Assembly (NCBI GenBank): GCA_017743585.1
Contig: JAGHYP010000040.1
Coordinates: 1 to 14,473, forward strand
Origin: Chloroflexota bacterium
Lineage (GTDB): Bacteria; Chloroflexota; Anaerolineae; Aggregatilineales; UBA2796
Direction: 5' to 3'
Length of the DNA: 14,473 bases
Shown: positions 7,401-13,314 of the stretch, one piece after another
Numbering within the stretch: the first letter of the stretch is position 1
Layout: every line of letters begins with the position of its first letter
The notes under the pieces: generated by a model
Seen by the model: the letters and a program-made list of their open reading frames with translations, nothing else
Databases searched by the model: none
Told to the model about the DNA's origin: nothing
Program-made: the position numbers and the translations under genes

Positions 7401-8962
7401 GCGGGGCGCACTTCCGAGCTGACGTTCGCCACCAGACGGCTGCGCTCTTCGAGGAAGATCAAAACGAAGAACACAGCGACCGCGATGCTCGCCATAGCCG
7501 CGATCTCGCTCATTGGCAGCTTCGCCCGATAGCCGCCGCCGCGCCAATACAAGAACAACAGCACGGCTGAGACAATCGCGGCAATGAAGAACAGCACCCG
7601 CAGCGCGCCGCCCGCAAATAGCGCCGCCAGGAGCAAGATCAACGGCGCAAAACGCAGCAACACTTCCCAAGCATCGTCCGCCCGCGCGCTGAAATGCCGC
7701 GCCGCCGTGAGCAGCGCGCTCAAGAGCAAGATCAGCACTAGCGCGCTGCTCCACAACGCCAGGCGCAAGATCAGGTCATTCGGATCGGGCGAGCGCGGCA
7801 CAACGCCAAGGCGACCTGCTTCTTCGTAGGCGCGCCATTCTTCCTGAGCAGTGCGCACTGCCTCGGGCGGGATGATGCTGAGCGCGTTGGTCATCACCAG
7901 CGCCGCGACCGCGCCGATCAGGATGCCCGCTAGGAGCAGCATGTAAACAGAGCGTCCGCGGACGGCGAGGCTATCCACAAGCGCTCTCAAAAGCGCGCCG
8001 AAGACCTTGTAGGCAACGGAGCACAAGAGCACTGCGCCGAGCGCGATCGCCAAGGCCAACGGCACGCCCAGCAAAACGACCGCGATCAGCAAGCCGATAT
8101 CCTGTGCAATGCCGCCTGCGGACGCGCTCGCCGCCCCCTCAGACGCTTGAGCGCCGCCGAGATTGAGCTGACTGAGCAACAACGTCGCCGCGGCGCCCGC
8201 CAACGGCACAATTGCCACGCCCAGCACCGTCCAGATCACCGCTGGCGAGTGGTCGTTGCGCCGCCAGCTCTGCAGCAACTGTATCAACAGGAACAGCCCT
8301 AAGAAGCCCGCGAAGATCAGGATGTACATGAAGGCTGTCTCTTTGGAGCCGAGATTGAGCAAGGTCGCGACGGCTAACAGCACGAGGTACTTCGGCTGGC
8401 GCGGCTGGACGCCGTCCAAATAGGCGAAGACGGCATACGCCATCAGCATGGTGAAGAAGATCGCCGGCGTATCCTCGCGGATGTAGCGATGGTGGAAGAG
8501 CAGCATCGGGCTGATCAGGATCAGCACTGAAGCCGCCATGGCGCCAAACTTGCCCAGCCAGCGCTCGAAGAGCAGCTTGGGCATCAGCACCATGATCACG
8601 CCGAGGATGGCGGGGTAAAGCCGCGCGCTGAAGTCGGTATCGCCGAAAAGGAAATAGGCGAGCGCCGTGGCGTGGAACAGGATCGGCCCGTGCATGAGCG
8701 GCGTGTGCTGAAAGACGCCTTGCTTGTACAGATCGTGGCTGTACTTGGTGTGCAGGCTCTCATCATGGCTCATCACGCGGTCGCCTAGGTTCACAAACCG
8801 CGTGAAGGCGGCGATCGCGAAGATCGCCACGTAGAAGATCAGCTCCCAATTGATCGTGTAAAGGCGCGCGAGAGCGCTATCGAGCGCCTCGGCGGCTGTG
8901 CGGCGCGGCGCAGCGCTCTCTTCAGGCTGCCGATGAAGCGGCGCTTGATCGAGTGTCGCCAT
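4499..8962 (-). CDS. TIGR03663-family GT-C-like membrane protein fused to an NHL beta-propeller
   Basis: A 1487-residue polytopic protein. The N-terminal part resembles GT-C (PMT/ArnT-like) glycosyltransferases: after the first membrane helix comes MSHDES (64-69) with an acidic pair in the first external loop, then MHGPILFH (90-97), and a second acidic site RYIRED (159-164). Many further membrane helices follow to about residue 705. A hydrophilic Ala/Gln/Glu-rich linker (about 707-775) precedes a second membrane half with the AGEKMPWLTTHIALP segment characteristic of TIGR03663. An external region (about 920-1130; aromatic and Trp-rich) then leads to a CDTC pair and six NHL repeats (about 1146-1437). 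The tail is a Ser/Pro/Thr/Glu-rich repeat. GAGGA 7 bases upstream supports ATG at 8962. The role is probably transfer of a lipid-linked sugar to a surface acceptor, or flippase-associated work as proposed for archaeal Agl23 relatives; both are inferences. It lies 37 bases downstream of an anti-sigma gene, in an apparent operon. Confidence 0.88.
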   Translation of the reverse strand: MATLDQAPLHRQPEESAAPRRTAAEALDSALARLYTINWELIFYVAIFAIAAFTRFVNLGDRVMSHDESLHTKYSHDLYKQGVFQHTPLMHGPILFHATALAYFLFGDTDFSARLYPAILGVIMVLMPKLLFERWLGKFGAMAASVLILISPMLLFHHRYIREDTPAIFFTMLMAYAVFAYLDGVQPRQPKYLVLLAVATLLNLGSKETAFMYILIFAGFLGLFLLIQLLQSWRRNDHSPAVIWTVLGVAIVPLAGAAATLLLSQLNLGGAQASEGAASASAGGIAQDIGLLIAVVLLGVPLALAIALGAVLLCSVAYKVFGALLRALVDSLAVRGRSVYMLLLAGILIGAVAALVMTNALSIIPPEAVRTAQEEWRAYEEAGRLGVVPRSPDPNDLILRLALWSSALVLILLLSALLTAARHFSARADDAWEVLLRFAPLILLLAALFAGGALRVLFFIAAIVSAVLLFLYWRGGGYRAKLPMSEIAAMASIAVAVFFVLIFLEERSRLVANVSSEVRPAPTSFNNYWIFGAWVVGILAVLGITWLRWRTTFWQEMRRYPAFDLIILLGSLVLPWSAAFPIFLAGYPLDSSYYAPREINAMILGVIPFALVSIAAGLAWRSSLWLICTAAFYGVFAFFFTTMFTNPQGVATGIVGSLGYWLAQQGVRRGSQPQYYYMLIQLPLYEYLATIGAMFAGVMGLSQFWKFRAERYAAAAAAQKREAPAEQATQHEALPNATAQVEAQGEPIATEQIDKASAAQLAPEQRPIPEPELLNRPLFNVFVGFWGVFILYALTLAGEKMPWLTTHIALPFALSAGWYLGTLLERVDWQAFWRRSWALIFLVPLAVFGIVNAIGVAQRGLGGLTREGQLQTLNWFSVLIFTGIVLYALWRVLRAIGAQQAVRVGVLGFFALLAVLTARHAWMAAYINYDFATEFMVYAHAAPANKTIINYLEEISRRTTDGMSIRVGYDNEVSWPGSWYFRNFPNGRYLGDLTGGIPDIDQYVALVVGLNNSSKIAGQVGDKFYRFEMIRLWWPMQEYFNLNLKRIDDAFADPEMARALWDIWWNRDYTTYTRAYQRMTGVTGTSFTLDKWPVSDRLVFYVRKDVAAQVWDFGVGTTRPSALPVDPFAELRCDTCAAELVLSPEAALNAPRGLAVDAEGKLYVADTRNGRVVIYDAEGRFLRAFGRPNPSSDPNLIGELGILREPWGIAVDQDGTIFVADTWHHRIQVFANDGTPLRAWGFFEHAVSERAGSPVGFYGPRDVKVDSTGRVFVADTGNKRIRVYDREGNLLYDFGRRGVEAGALFEPVGLAINERTNELFIASTWNKRIDVFTLEGQYLRSWDVPAWYGTTPSQDSGNRPYLALDPSGRYLFVTDPDVGRVLVYDTQGNPILTFGKLGRAPYVQLNQFGVLGGIVFDAQGRLFLSDAGGGRVLRFSPDAFSELDFSAGGVSPRDSAPELSAPTEESVPTEESAPTSEATSEPTPDDF
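4539..4592 (-). repeat. Three 18-base tandem units coding a PTEES tail
   Basis: Units at 4539-4556, 4557-4574 and 4575-4592. The first two differ at one base; the third differs from the first at five. In the minus-strand reading frame they code the six-residue repeats SAPTEE/SVPTEE near the C-terminus of the giant protein, giving a Ser/Pro/Thr/Glu-rich tail. The unit length is a multiple of three, so copy-number change would keep the frame. Confidence 0.75.
4650..5525 (-). other. Six NHL repeats forming a beta-propeller domain
   Basis: Within the giant protein, six repeats with the pattern P-G-hydrophobic-A-V-D-G-hydrophobic-Y-V-A-D-T-N-R-hydrophobic-V-Y are read on the minus strand. They begin near 5522 (NAPRGLAVDAEGKLYVADT), 5355 (EPWGIAVDQDGTIFVADT), 5190 (GPRDVKVDSTGRVFVADT), 5055 (EPVGLAINERTNELFIAST), 4893 (YLALDPSGRYLFVTD) and 4745 (GGIVFDAQGRLFLSD). 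The last two are more degenerate. Six blades fit one closed propeller. NHL propellers bind protein, RNA or glycan partners or, in some enzymes, hold an active site. Here the domain follows membrane helices and an external loop, so it most likely sits outside the cytoplasmic membrane. Confidence 0.85.
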
Positions 8963-8999
8963 AGATGTTCCTCAGCAATCTACGAGTTCACGAGACACA

Positions 9000-9512
9000 T
9001 CACGGTTTGCGAGCGCTGGGCGCAGGCGCAGCTGAGGGCAAGCGCGCCTGCGCAGCGGTCAGCGAGGCGGTTGGGCGGATTGACGCGACGCCGGGCGACT
9101 CTGGCGTCTCTGTGAAGAGCAGAGTCGCTGTGGCGCGCGCGATGGCGGGCGAAGGAGGCAGGGGCGCTGCCACAGCTATCGAAAGACTGCCACGAAAGAT
9201 GAACGCTGCACATACTAGCGCCAAGGTCAGCGTGAGCAAGGCGCCAGCAGGTCGCGAATCGGCGCGGCGCGCTGATGTTTGCCGCGTCTGTGCCTTCACA
9301 TTCTGCCAAATGCGCGCCAATTGCGCGGCGCTCGGTCTTCCGAGCGCGGGCAGATACGCTTCCAAGTGCCGCACGGTCGCTAACTCGGCTTGGAACGCGG
9401 CGTAGCAGCGCTCGCATTGCGCAAGATGCCTGCCGATGCGAAGGCGCTGCGCCGGCGTCAGTTGTCCGCTCAAATAGGCGTGCAATTGGCGGCGGATGTC
9501 TCTGCATCGCAT
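9000..9512 (-). CDS. Zinc-finger anti-sigma factor, single-pass membrane protein
   Basis: A predicted partner and inhibitor of the adjacent ECF sigma factor. From the ATG at 9512 (170 residues) it opens MRCRDIRRQLHAYLSG with the zinc-binding set C3, H29, C33, C36 (HLAQCERC), the H-x3-C-x2-C motif of ZAS-type anti-sigma domains. A membrane helix spans about residues 79-105, followed by a Pro/Ala-rich tail of about 65 residues, probably extracytoplasmic. Start choice is uncertain. ATG 9512 fits the family but has no clear ribosome binding site. ATG 9542 has AAGG too close. A GTG at 9557 would overlap the sigma stop as TAGTG, which would favour translational coupling. The gene directly follows the sigma gene and precedes the GT-C/NHL giant by 37 bases. 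The external tail is short and of low complexity, with no recognisable sensor domain. Confidence 0.85.
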   Translation of the reverse strand: MRCRDIRRQLHAYLSGQLTPAQRLRIGRHLAQCERCYAAFQAELATVRHLEAYLPALGRPSAAQLARIWQNVKAQTRQTSARRADSRPAGALLTLTLALVCAAFIFRGSLSIAVAAPLPPSPAIARATATLLFTETPESPGVASIRPTASLTAAQARLPSAAPAPSARKP

Positions 9513-9556
9513 GGTTTTATCGTCGTCTGTGCGCAAAAACATCGCCTTGAAGCACA

Positions 9557-10192
9557 CTACGCGCTGCCGAATTCCTCAAGCAACCCTAGCTCTACTTCGC
9601 TCAGGCTGTTGCGAAGCGCTTCGTGCGCCAGACGGACGCGACTCTCGGCTGTTTTCTGTGGACAATCCAACACTTCTGCCATCTCGCGATAGGTCAGACC
9701 TTGTCCGTAGCGCAATACGACGGCTTCGCGCAGGCGCGGCGAGAGCTTGCTCAGGGCGCGCTCTATCGATTCGCAGGCGTCGCGCCAAGCGACTGCTGCT
9801 TCGGGCGATTGGCTGCTCGGCGCTCTTGGCTCGCTTTTCGTGCTGAGCAGCGACGAGAGCGCCACTGTGGGCAGCCATTTGCGGCGGCGCGCGTTGCGGC
9901 AGCGGCTGACCGTGATTGTGTACAGCCAGGTGCGGAAGCTGCCGCGCTTCGGGTCGAACTGACGCAGGCTGCGGAAGACGTAGACCATCACTTCTTGCAC
10001 CACGTCTTCGCTATCCTGTGGATGCAACAGCAAGCTATAGGCGAGCCGATAGATATCGCTCGCCACGGCATTGTAGAGCGCCTCATACGCCGCTTGATCG
10101 CCTTGCTGGCAACGCGCGATCAGGTCTTGGAAGCGCGCCTCTTCGCTTGGATCGCGCGCAGAACGTGCAGGATGTGCCACTCGCCTCGCCAT
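9557..10192 (-). CDS. ECF-type RNA polymerase sigma factor
   Basis: A sigma-70-family alternative sigma factor of 211 residues from the ATG at 10192. Region 2 spans about 23-95, with GDQAAYEALYNAVASDIYRLAY-type helices, SEDVVQEVMVYVFRSLRQFDP (61-81) and RGSFRTWLYTITVSRCRNARRR (83-104). A variable Ser-rich linker (about 112-130) leads to region 4 (137-191) with LSPRLREAVVLRYGQGLTYREMAEVL and the recognition helix TAESRVRLAHEALR. An in-frame GTG at 10243 would add 17 residues, but a perfect TATAAT lies between the two starts, so ATG 10192 is preferred. The stop is immediately followed by the anti-sigma gene. This pairing suggests the sigma is held at the membrane until an envelope signal frees it. 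Its regulon cannot be read here, though the downstream giant gene is an obvious candidate. Confidence 0.93.
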   Translation of the reverse strand: MARRVAHPARSARDPSEEARFQDLIARCQQGDQAAYEALYNAVASDIYRLAYSLLLHPQDSEDVVQEVMVYVFRSLRQFDPKRGSFRTWLYTITVSRCRNARRRKWLPTVALSSLLSTKSEPRAPSSQSPEAAVAWRDACESIERALSKLSPRLREAVVLRYGQGLTYREMAEVLDCPQKTAESRVRLAHEALRNSLSEVELGLLEEFGSA

Positions 10193-10211
10193 TTTATGCT
10201 CAACGCGCCCG

Positions 10212-10217
10212 ATTATA
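10212..10217 (-). promoter_or_regulatory. -10 element of the ECF sigma operon, giving a near-leaderless transcript
   Basis: Minus-strand TATAAT (10217 to 10212) matches the consensus exactly and lies 19 bases upstream of the ATG at 10192. With transcription starting 6-8 bases downstream, the leader would be only about 12-14 bases, consistent with no visible ribosome binding site. The -35 position (17-base spacer) reads AGGAAA, which is weak for a housekeeping promoter. No GGAAC-N16-GTC-type ECF autoregulation motif is clear. Confidence 0.5.
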
Positions 10218-10308
10218 CACAGGCGCGCTTGATTTTTCCTCACTCTAGGGCGCGCCTCGCGACGATCCAGCCGAACAGGCGTGCGAGCAATTTGTGCATT
10301 TCGACCAA

Positions 10309-10338
10309 TTGCCTTCCCGAAAGGCTTTGTGCTACGCT
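10309..10338 (+). promoter_or_regulatory. Candidate promoter of the sugar transporter operon
   Basis: TTGCCT (10309-10314) and TACGCT (10333-10338) are separated by 18 bases. The predicted start, about 10345, falls inside the LacI-type operator at 10341-10354, the expected layout for repression by blocking initiation. The hexamers are individually moderate; the position of the operator raises the probability. Confidence 0.45.
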
Positions 10339-10340
10339 CC

Positions 10341-10354
10341 TGAAAACGTTTACA
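10341..10354 (+). promoter_or_regulatory. LacI-family operator
   Basis: TGAAAACGTTTACA is a 14-base palindrome with a central CG; six of seven base pairs are symmetrical (the mismatch is 10343 with 10352). It follows the TGnAAnCGnTTnCA plan bound by LacI/GalR/CcpA-type repressors, whose hinge helix kinks the central CG step. It lies 24 bases upstream of the first transporter gene, and the operon's third-position neighbour is a LacI-family regulator (11161-12174), so autoregulation is the simplest reading. Confidence 0.75.
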
Positions 10355-10377
10355 GAGCTTGTTGAATTTTCTTTTTA

Positions 10378-11148
10378 ATGGCCGGCCCGCTGCTCTATAT
10401 TGATCGGATTAGCAAGTCGTTTGGCGCAGTCCGTGCGCTGCGAGAGGTCTCGTTCGCCGTTCACCGCGCCGAGATCGTGGCGTTAGTGGGCGATAACGGC
10501 GCGGGCAAGTCCACGCTCGTCAAGATCATCTCAGGCGCGCTGACGCCGGATAGCGGCAAGCTCTGGCTTGAAGGGCGCGAGGTGCATTTCCGCCGCCCAG
10601 CCGACGCGATTCGCGAAGGCATTGAGACAGTTTACCAGCACCTTGCGCTGATCGAAGAGCTGGACGTCGCTGATAATGTCTACTTGGGTCGTGAGGTGAC
10701 GCGCGGCGGCCTGCTGGGCAAAGTGACGGGCTGGCTTGATCGCCCGCTGATGCGCACCCTGACGCAGCAGGCGATCAGCCAGCTGCACATCAAAATCCCC
10801 GCGCCGAATCGCTCTGTGCGCCGTCTGAGCGGCGGGCAGCGCCAAGCGGTCGCTATTGGGCGCGCCATCACGTGGGGACACAAATTGCTCATCCTTGACG
10901 AGCCGACAGCGGCGCTCGGCGTGGAAGAATCTGAGCAAGTCCTGCTGACCATTGAAAAGCTGCGCGATGAGCAAGGCTTGAGCATGATTGTGGTCAGCCA
11001 CAATATGCAAGATGTCTACCGCATCGCTGATCGCGTGGTCGTGCTGAGGCAAGGTCGGCACGTGGCGACTTTGGTCAAAGAAGAGACGACGCCGCAGGAG
11101 ATCGTGGCGTACATCACAGGCGCCAAAAGTCAGGCGCAGCCAGCTTGA
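10378..11148 (+). CDS. Sugar ABC transporter ATP-binding protein (CUT2, single-domain)
   Basis: The ATPase that powers sugar import with the permease at 12182-13210. The 256 residues form one nucleotide-binding domain: Walker A GDNGAGKST (38-46), Q-loop Q87 in VYQHLALIEEL, signature LSGGQRQ (150-156), Walker B LLILDE (170-175), and switch H208 in IVVSH. The YQHLALIEELDVADNVYLGRE stretch and the following GWLDRP segment are typical of ribose/fructose-type (CUT2) ATPases. Classic RbsA has two fused ATPase domains of about 500 residues; this is the single-domain FrcA-like form, which would dimerise. The ATG at 10378 has no clear ribosome binding site. It is first in the operon, after the LacI-type operator. 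Substrate cannot be fixed from sequence; ribose, fructose, allose or a related monosaccharide is plausible. Confidence 0.93.
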   Translation: MAGPLLYIDRISKSFGAVRALREVSFAVHRAEIVALVGDNGAGKSTLVKIISGALTPDSGKLWLEGREVHFRRPADAIREGIETVYQHLALIEELDVADNVYLGREVTRGGLLGKVTGWLDRPLMRTLTQQAISQLHIKIPAPNRSVRRLSGGQRQAVAIGRAITWGHKLLILDEPTAALGVEESEQVLLTIEKLRDEQGLSMIVVSHNMQDVYRIADRVVVLRQGRHVATLVKEETTPQEIVAYITGAKSQAQPA

Positions 11149-11160
11149 GGAGTAGCGCGC

Positions 11161-12174
11161 ATGGCGACCATCAAAGATATCGCGCAATTAGCTGGCGTCT
11201 CGCTTGCCACGGTCTCGCGCGTGATCAATCAGACGGGCAACGTCAGTCCAGCCTTGCGCGAGCAAGTGCTGGCCGCAGTGGAAGCGCTGAACTATCAGCC
11301 TAACGCGCCTGCGCGCAGCCTCAGGCGGCGCGAGACGCGGCTGATCGGCGTGCTGATCCCGCAGCTCAATCATCCTTTCTTCGGCACGCTCGCCTACTCA
11401 ATAGAGCGCTTCCTGTTCGAGAAAGGCTTCCGCATCATGGTCTGCAGCGCTGAGGAAGACGCTGACCGCGAGTCGGAATACGCGCAAGTGTTGGTCCGTC
11501 AGCGCGTGGACGGCGCTATCGTCGCGCCGACGGGCTTAGACCTTGCATGGGCAGAGCATTTTGCGCACGCGCGCATTCCGATCGTCTTGATTGACCGCGA
11601 TCTGCCGGGCGTGCCTGCCAACCGCGTGATGGTTGATAACTGGCAAGGCGGCTATCAGGGCGCGCTGCACCTGATCGCGCTCGGGCATCGGCACATCGGC
11701 GTGATCAGCGCGTCGCGTCACAGTCAAGCGATGCAAGATCGCTTGCAGGGCGCTCTGCAGGCGTTGCGCGATCACAATGTCGTCCATCAGGTCTACGAGC
11801 CCGATGTCGAGACGCTGCAGCAGTACGATCTCGGCTTCCATGCGGCGCTACATCTGCTCAAGCAGCAGCCAGCGCCGAGCGCCATCTTCGCCTTGACCGA
11901 CGTGGCTGCCATTGGCGCGATGCACGCAGCCGTGCGCGAAGGTTTATCTATCCCTGACCAGCTGAGCGTCATGGGCTTCGACGGCATTGAGCTGGGCGCG
12001 TATCTCATCCCTGCGCTCACGACTGTCGCGCAGCCTATTGAGCAGCTGGGCAACGTCGCCGCAGAGCTGCTGTTGAAATCCATCAGCCGTGCGCAGACGG
12101 AATACGAGCTGGTGGTGCTGCCGACTCAGCTGACGCAGCGCGCTAGCACGGGCGCATGGCGCGGAGCGAGGTGA
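11161..12174 (+). CDS. LacI-family transcriptional regulator
   Basis: A sugar-responsive DNA-binding protein of 337 residues. The N-terminal helix-turn-helix is at 2-23 (ATIKDIAQLAGVSLATVSRV), followed by NQTGNVSPALREQVLAAV and the hinge (about 46-56, YQPNAPARSLR). A periplasmic-binding-protein-like effector domain starts at about 60 (RLIGVLIPQLNHPFF) and runs to the end, with the usual SVMGFDGIELGAYLIPALTTVAQP near the C-terminus. GAGGAG 8 bases upstream of the ATG overlaps the stop of the ATPase gene, so the two are cotranscribed. It sits between the transporter's ATPase and permease genes, an unusual internal position that locks regulator dose to operon output. The predicted target is the palindrome at 10341-10354. 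The effector is presumably the transported sugar. Confidence 0.95.
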   Translation: MATIKDIAQLAGVSLATVSRVINQTGNVSPALREQVLAAVEALNYQPNAPARSLRRRETRLIGVLIPQLNHPFFGTLAYSIERFLFEKGFRIMVCSAEEDADRESEYAQVLVRQRVDGAIVAPTGLDLAWAEHFAHARIPIVLIDRDLPGVPANRVMVDNWQGGYQGALHLIALGHRHIGVISASRHSQAMQDRLQGALQALRDHNVVHQVYEPDVETLQQYDLGFHAALHLLKQQPAPSAIFALTDVAAIGAMHAAVREGLSIPDQLSVMGFDGIELGAYLIPALTTVAQPIEQLGNVAAELLLKSISRAQTEYELVVLPTQLTQRASTGAWRGAR

Positions 12175-12181
12175 GCGTTCT

Positions 12182-13210
12182 ATGGCAGAGATAGCGCGCG
12201 CCCAGCTCGATCAGCTCGACCAAAGCACGCTACGTCAGGCGATCAGCCAGCTGCTGGTGCGCTATGGCATTGTGATTGTGCTGATCGTGCTGGTGTTGGC
12301 GGTATCGCTGCTCTCGCCGCTCGTGCGCGATGGTCAGCAGCTGTTCCTGACGCCGCGCAACCTGATCCAAGTCGCGCTCCAAGCCTCGATCAACATGATC
12401 CTCGCAGTCGGCATGACGTTTGTCATCACCAGCGGCGGCATCGATCTCTCAGTCGGCTCGATTGTAGCGCTGTGCGGCGTGCTATCGGCTATGGCGATGC
12501 GCGATCTCGCGATTGGCGCCTGGGGCGGCTTCGCGCTTGCGCTGGTCATTGGAGCGCTGTGCGGCTTCATCAACGGATTGCTCATCACGCAGCTGCGCCT
12601 GCCGCCGTTCATCGTGACGCTTGGCACGTTGGGCATCTTTCGCGGCGCAGCGCTGATCGTCAGCGACGGTCGCTCAGTGTACGGCTTCGACCGCAGATTT
12701 CAGGAGATATTCTCAGCGCGCTTGCCGCTCGGCGGCGACCTAGAGTTGCCTGTGGCAGTCTTGATCGCCGTCGTGATCGGCATTTTGGCTTGGCTGATCC
12801 TGACGCAGACGCGCTTTGGCAAGTATACCATTGCCATTGGCGGCAGCGAGGAGACTGCGCGACTGGCAGGCGTGCCTGTGCAGCGCTATAAGCTGGGCAT
12901 CTACACGCTGTGCGGCTTGCTGGCGGGCGTGGCGGGCGCGTTGCTCTTGGCGCGCCTGCGCAGCGGCGATCCGACCTTTGGAGCGGGCTTTGAGCTGAAC
13001 GCCATCGCGGCGACCGTCATGGGCGGCACGAGCCTCTCTGGCGGCAGCGGCACGATTCTCGGCACGCTCGTCGGCTCGCTGATCATCAGCGTGGTGCAGA
13101 ACGCGATGAATCTCTTCAACGTGCAGAGCTATTGGCAGCAGTTGATCGTCGGCGCGGTCATTCTCTTCGCCGTCGTCCTCGATCAATGGCGCCGCCGACA
13201 GAGCCGCTAG
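12182..13210 (+). CDS. Sugar ABC transporter permease (RbsC-like, CUT2)
   Basis: The membrane channel subunit of the importer, 342 residues of the BPD_transp_2 family. A cytoplasmic N-terminus of about 28 residues is followed by 8-10 predicted membrane helices. Family marks are ITSGGIDLSVGS (82-93), LPPFIVTLGTLGIFRGAALI (about 140-159), the cytoplasmic coupling loop GGSEETARLAGVPVQRYK (about 220-238, equivalent to the region contacting the ATPase), and NAIAATVMGGTSLSGGSGTILGT (about 277-299). The length is typical. The ribosome binding site GAGG (12168-12171) lies next to the LacI stop and 7 bases separate the two genes. A 104-base gap then leads to the substrate-binding protein gene. The housing of one permease gene with one single-domain ATPase implies a homodimeric channel. 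Confidence 0.94.
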   Translation: MAEIARAQLDQLDQSTLRQAISQLLVRYGIVIVLIVLVLAVSLLSPLVRDGQQLFLTPRNLIQVALQASINMILAVGMTFVITSGGIDLSVGSIVALCGVLSAMAMRDLAIGAWGGFALALVIGALCGFINGLLITQLRLPPFIVTLGTLGIFRGAALIVSDGRSVYGFDRRFQEIFSARLPLGGDLELPVAVLIAVVIGILAWLILTQTRFGKYTIAIGGSEETARLAGVPVQRYKLGIYTLCGLLAGVAGALLLARLRSGDPTFGAGFELNAIAATVMGGTSLSGGSGTILGTLVGSLIISVVQNAMNLFNVQSYWQQLIVGAVILFAVVLDQWRRRQSR

Positions 13211-13270
13211 TCTAAAGGAGGTGATGCGCGGGCAAATTCGGCGAGAAACAAGCTTTCGAAAATGTCTTAC

Positions 13271-13292
13271 TTGAAACCTAGCGACGTTTAAA
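13271..13292 (+). repeat. Inverted repeat upstream of the substrate-binding protein gene
   Basis: TTGAAAC and GTTTAAA (six of seven positions complementary) flank an 8-base spacer, 22 bases upstream of the ATG at 13315. It could be a weak RNA hairpin between permease and binding-protein genes, or a split regulator site: its arms resemble the halves of the LacI-type operator but the centre is 8 bases longer. No function is proven. Confidence 0.4.
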
Positions 13293-13314
13293 TTCGCAAC
13301 ACAAGGAGTGAGCC

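Noticed and set aside
5636..7570. Plus-strand open frames (5636-6439 and 6947-7570) opposite the giant gene
   Set aside because: They are rich in His/Arg/Gln with no motifs or ribosome binding sites, and the opposite strand carries continuous membrane helices and TIGR03663 motifs.
9623..10378. Plus-strand frame of 251 codons across the ECF sigma gene
   Set aside because: The opposite frame contains all sigma region 2 and 4 motifs; this one has no pattern and runs through the promoter area.
10531..11187. Minus-strand frame of 218 codons opposite the ATPase gene
   Set aside because: Walker A, signature and Walker B motifs are on the plus strand; the minus frame is a compositional shadow.
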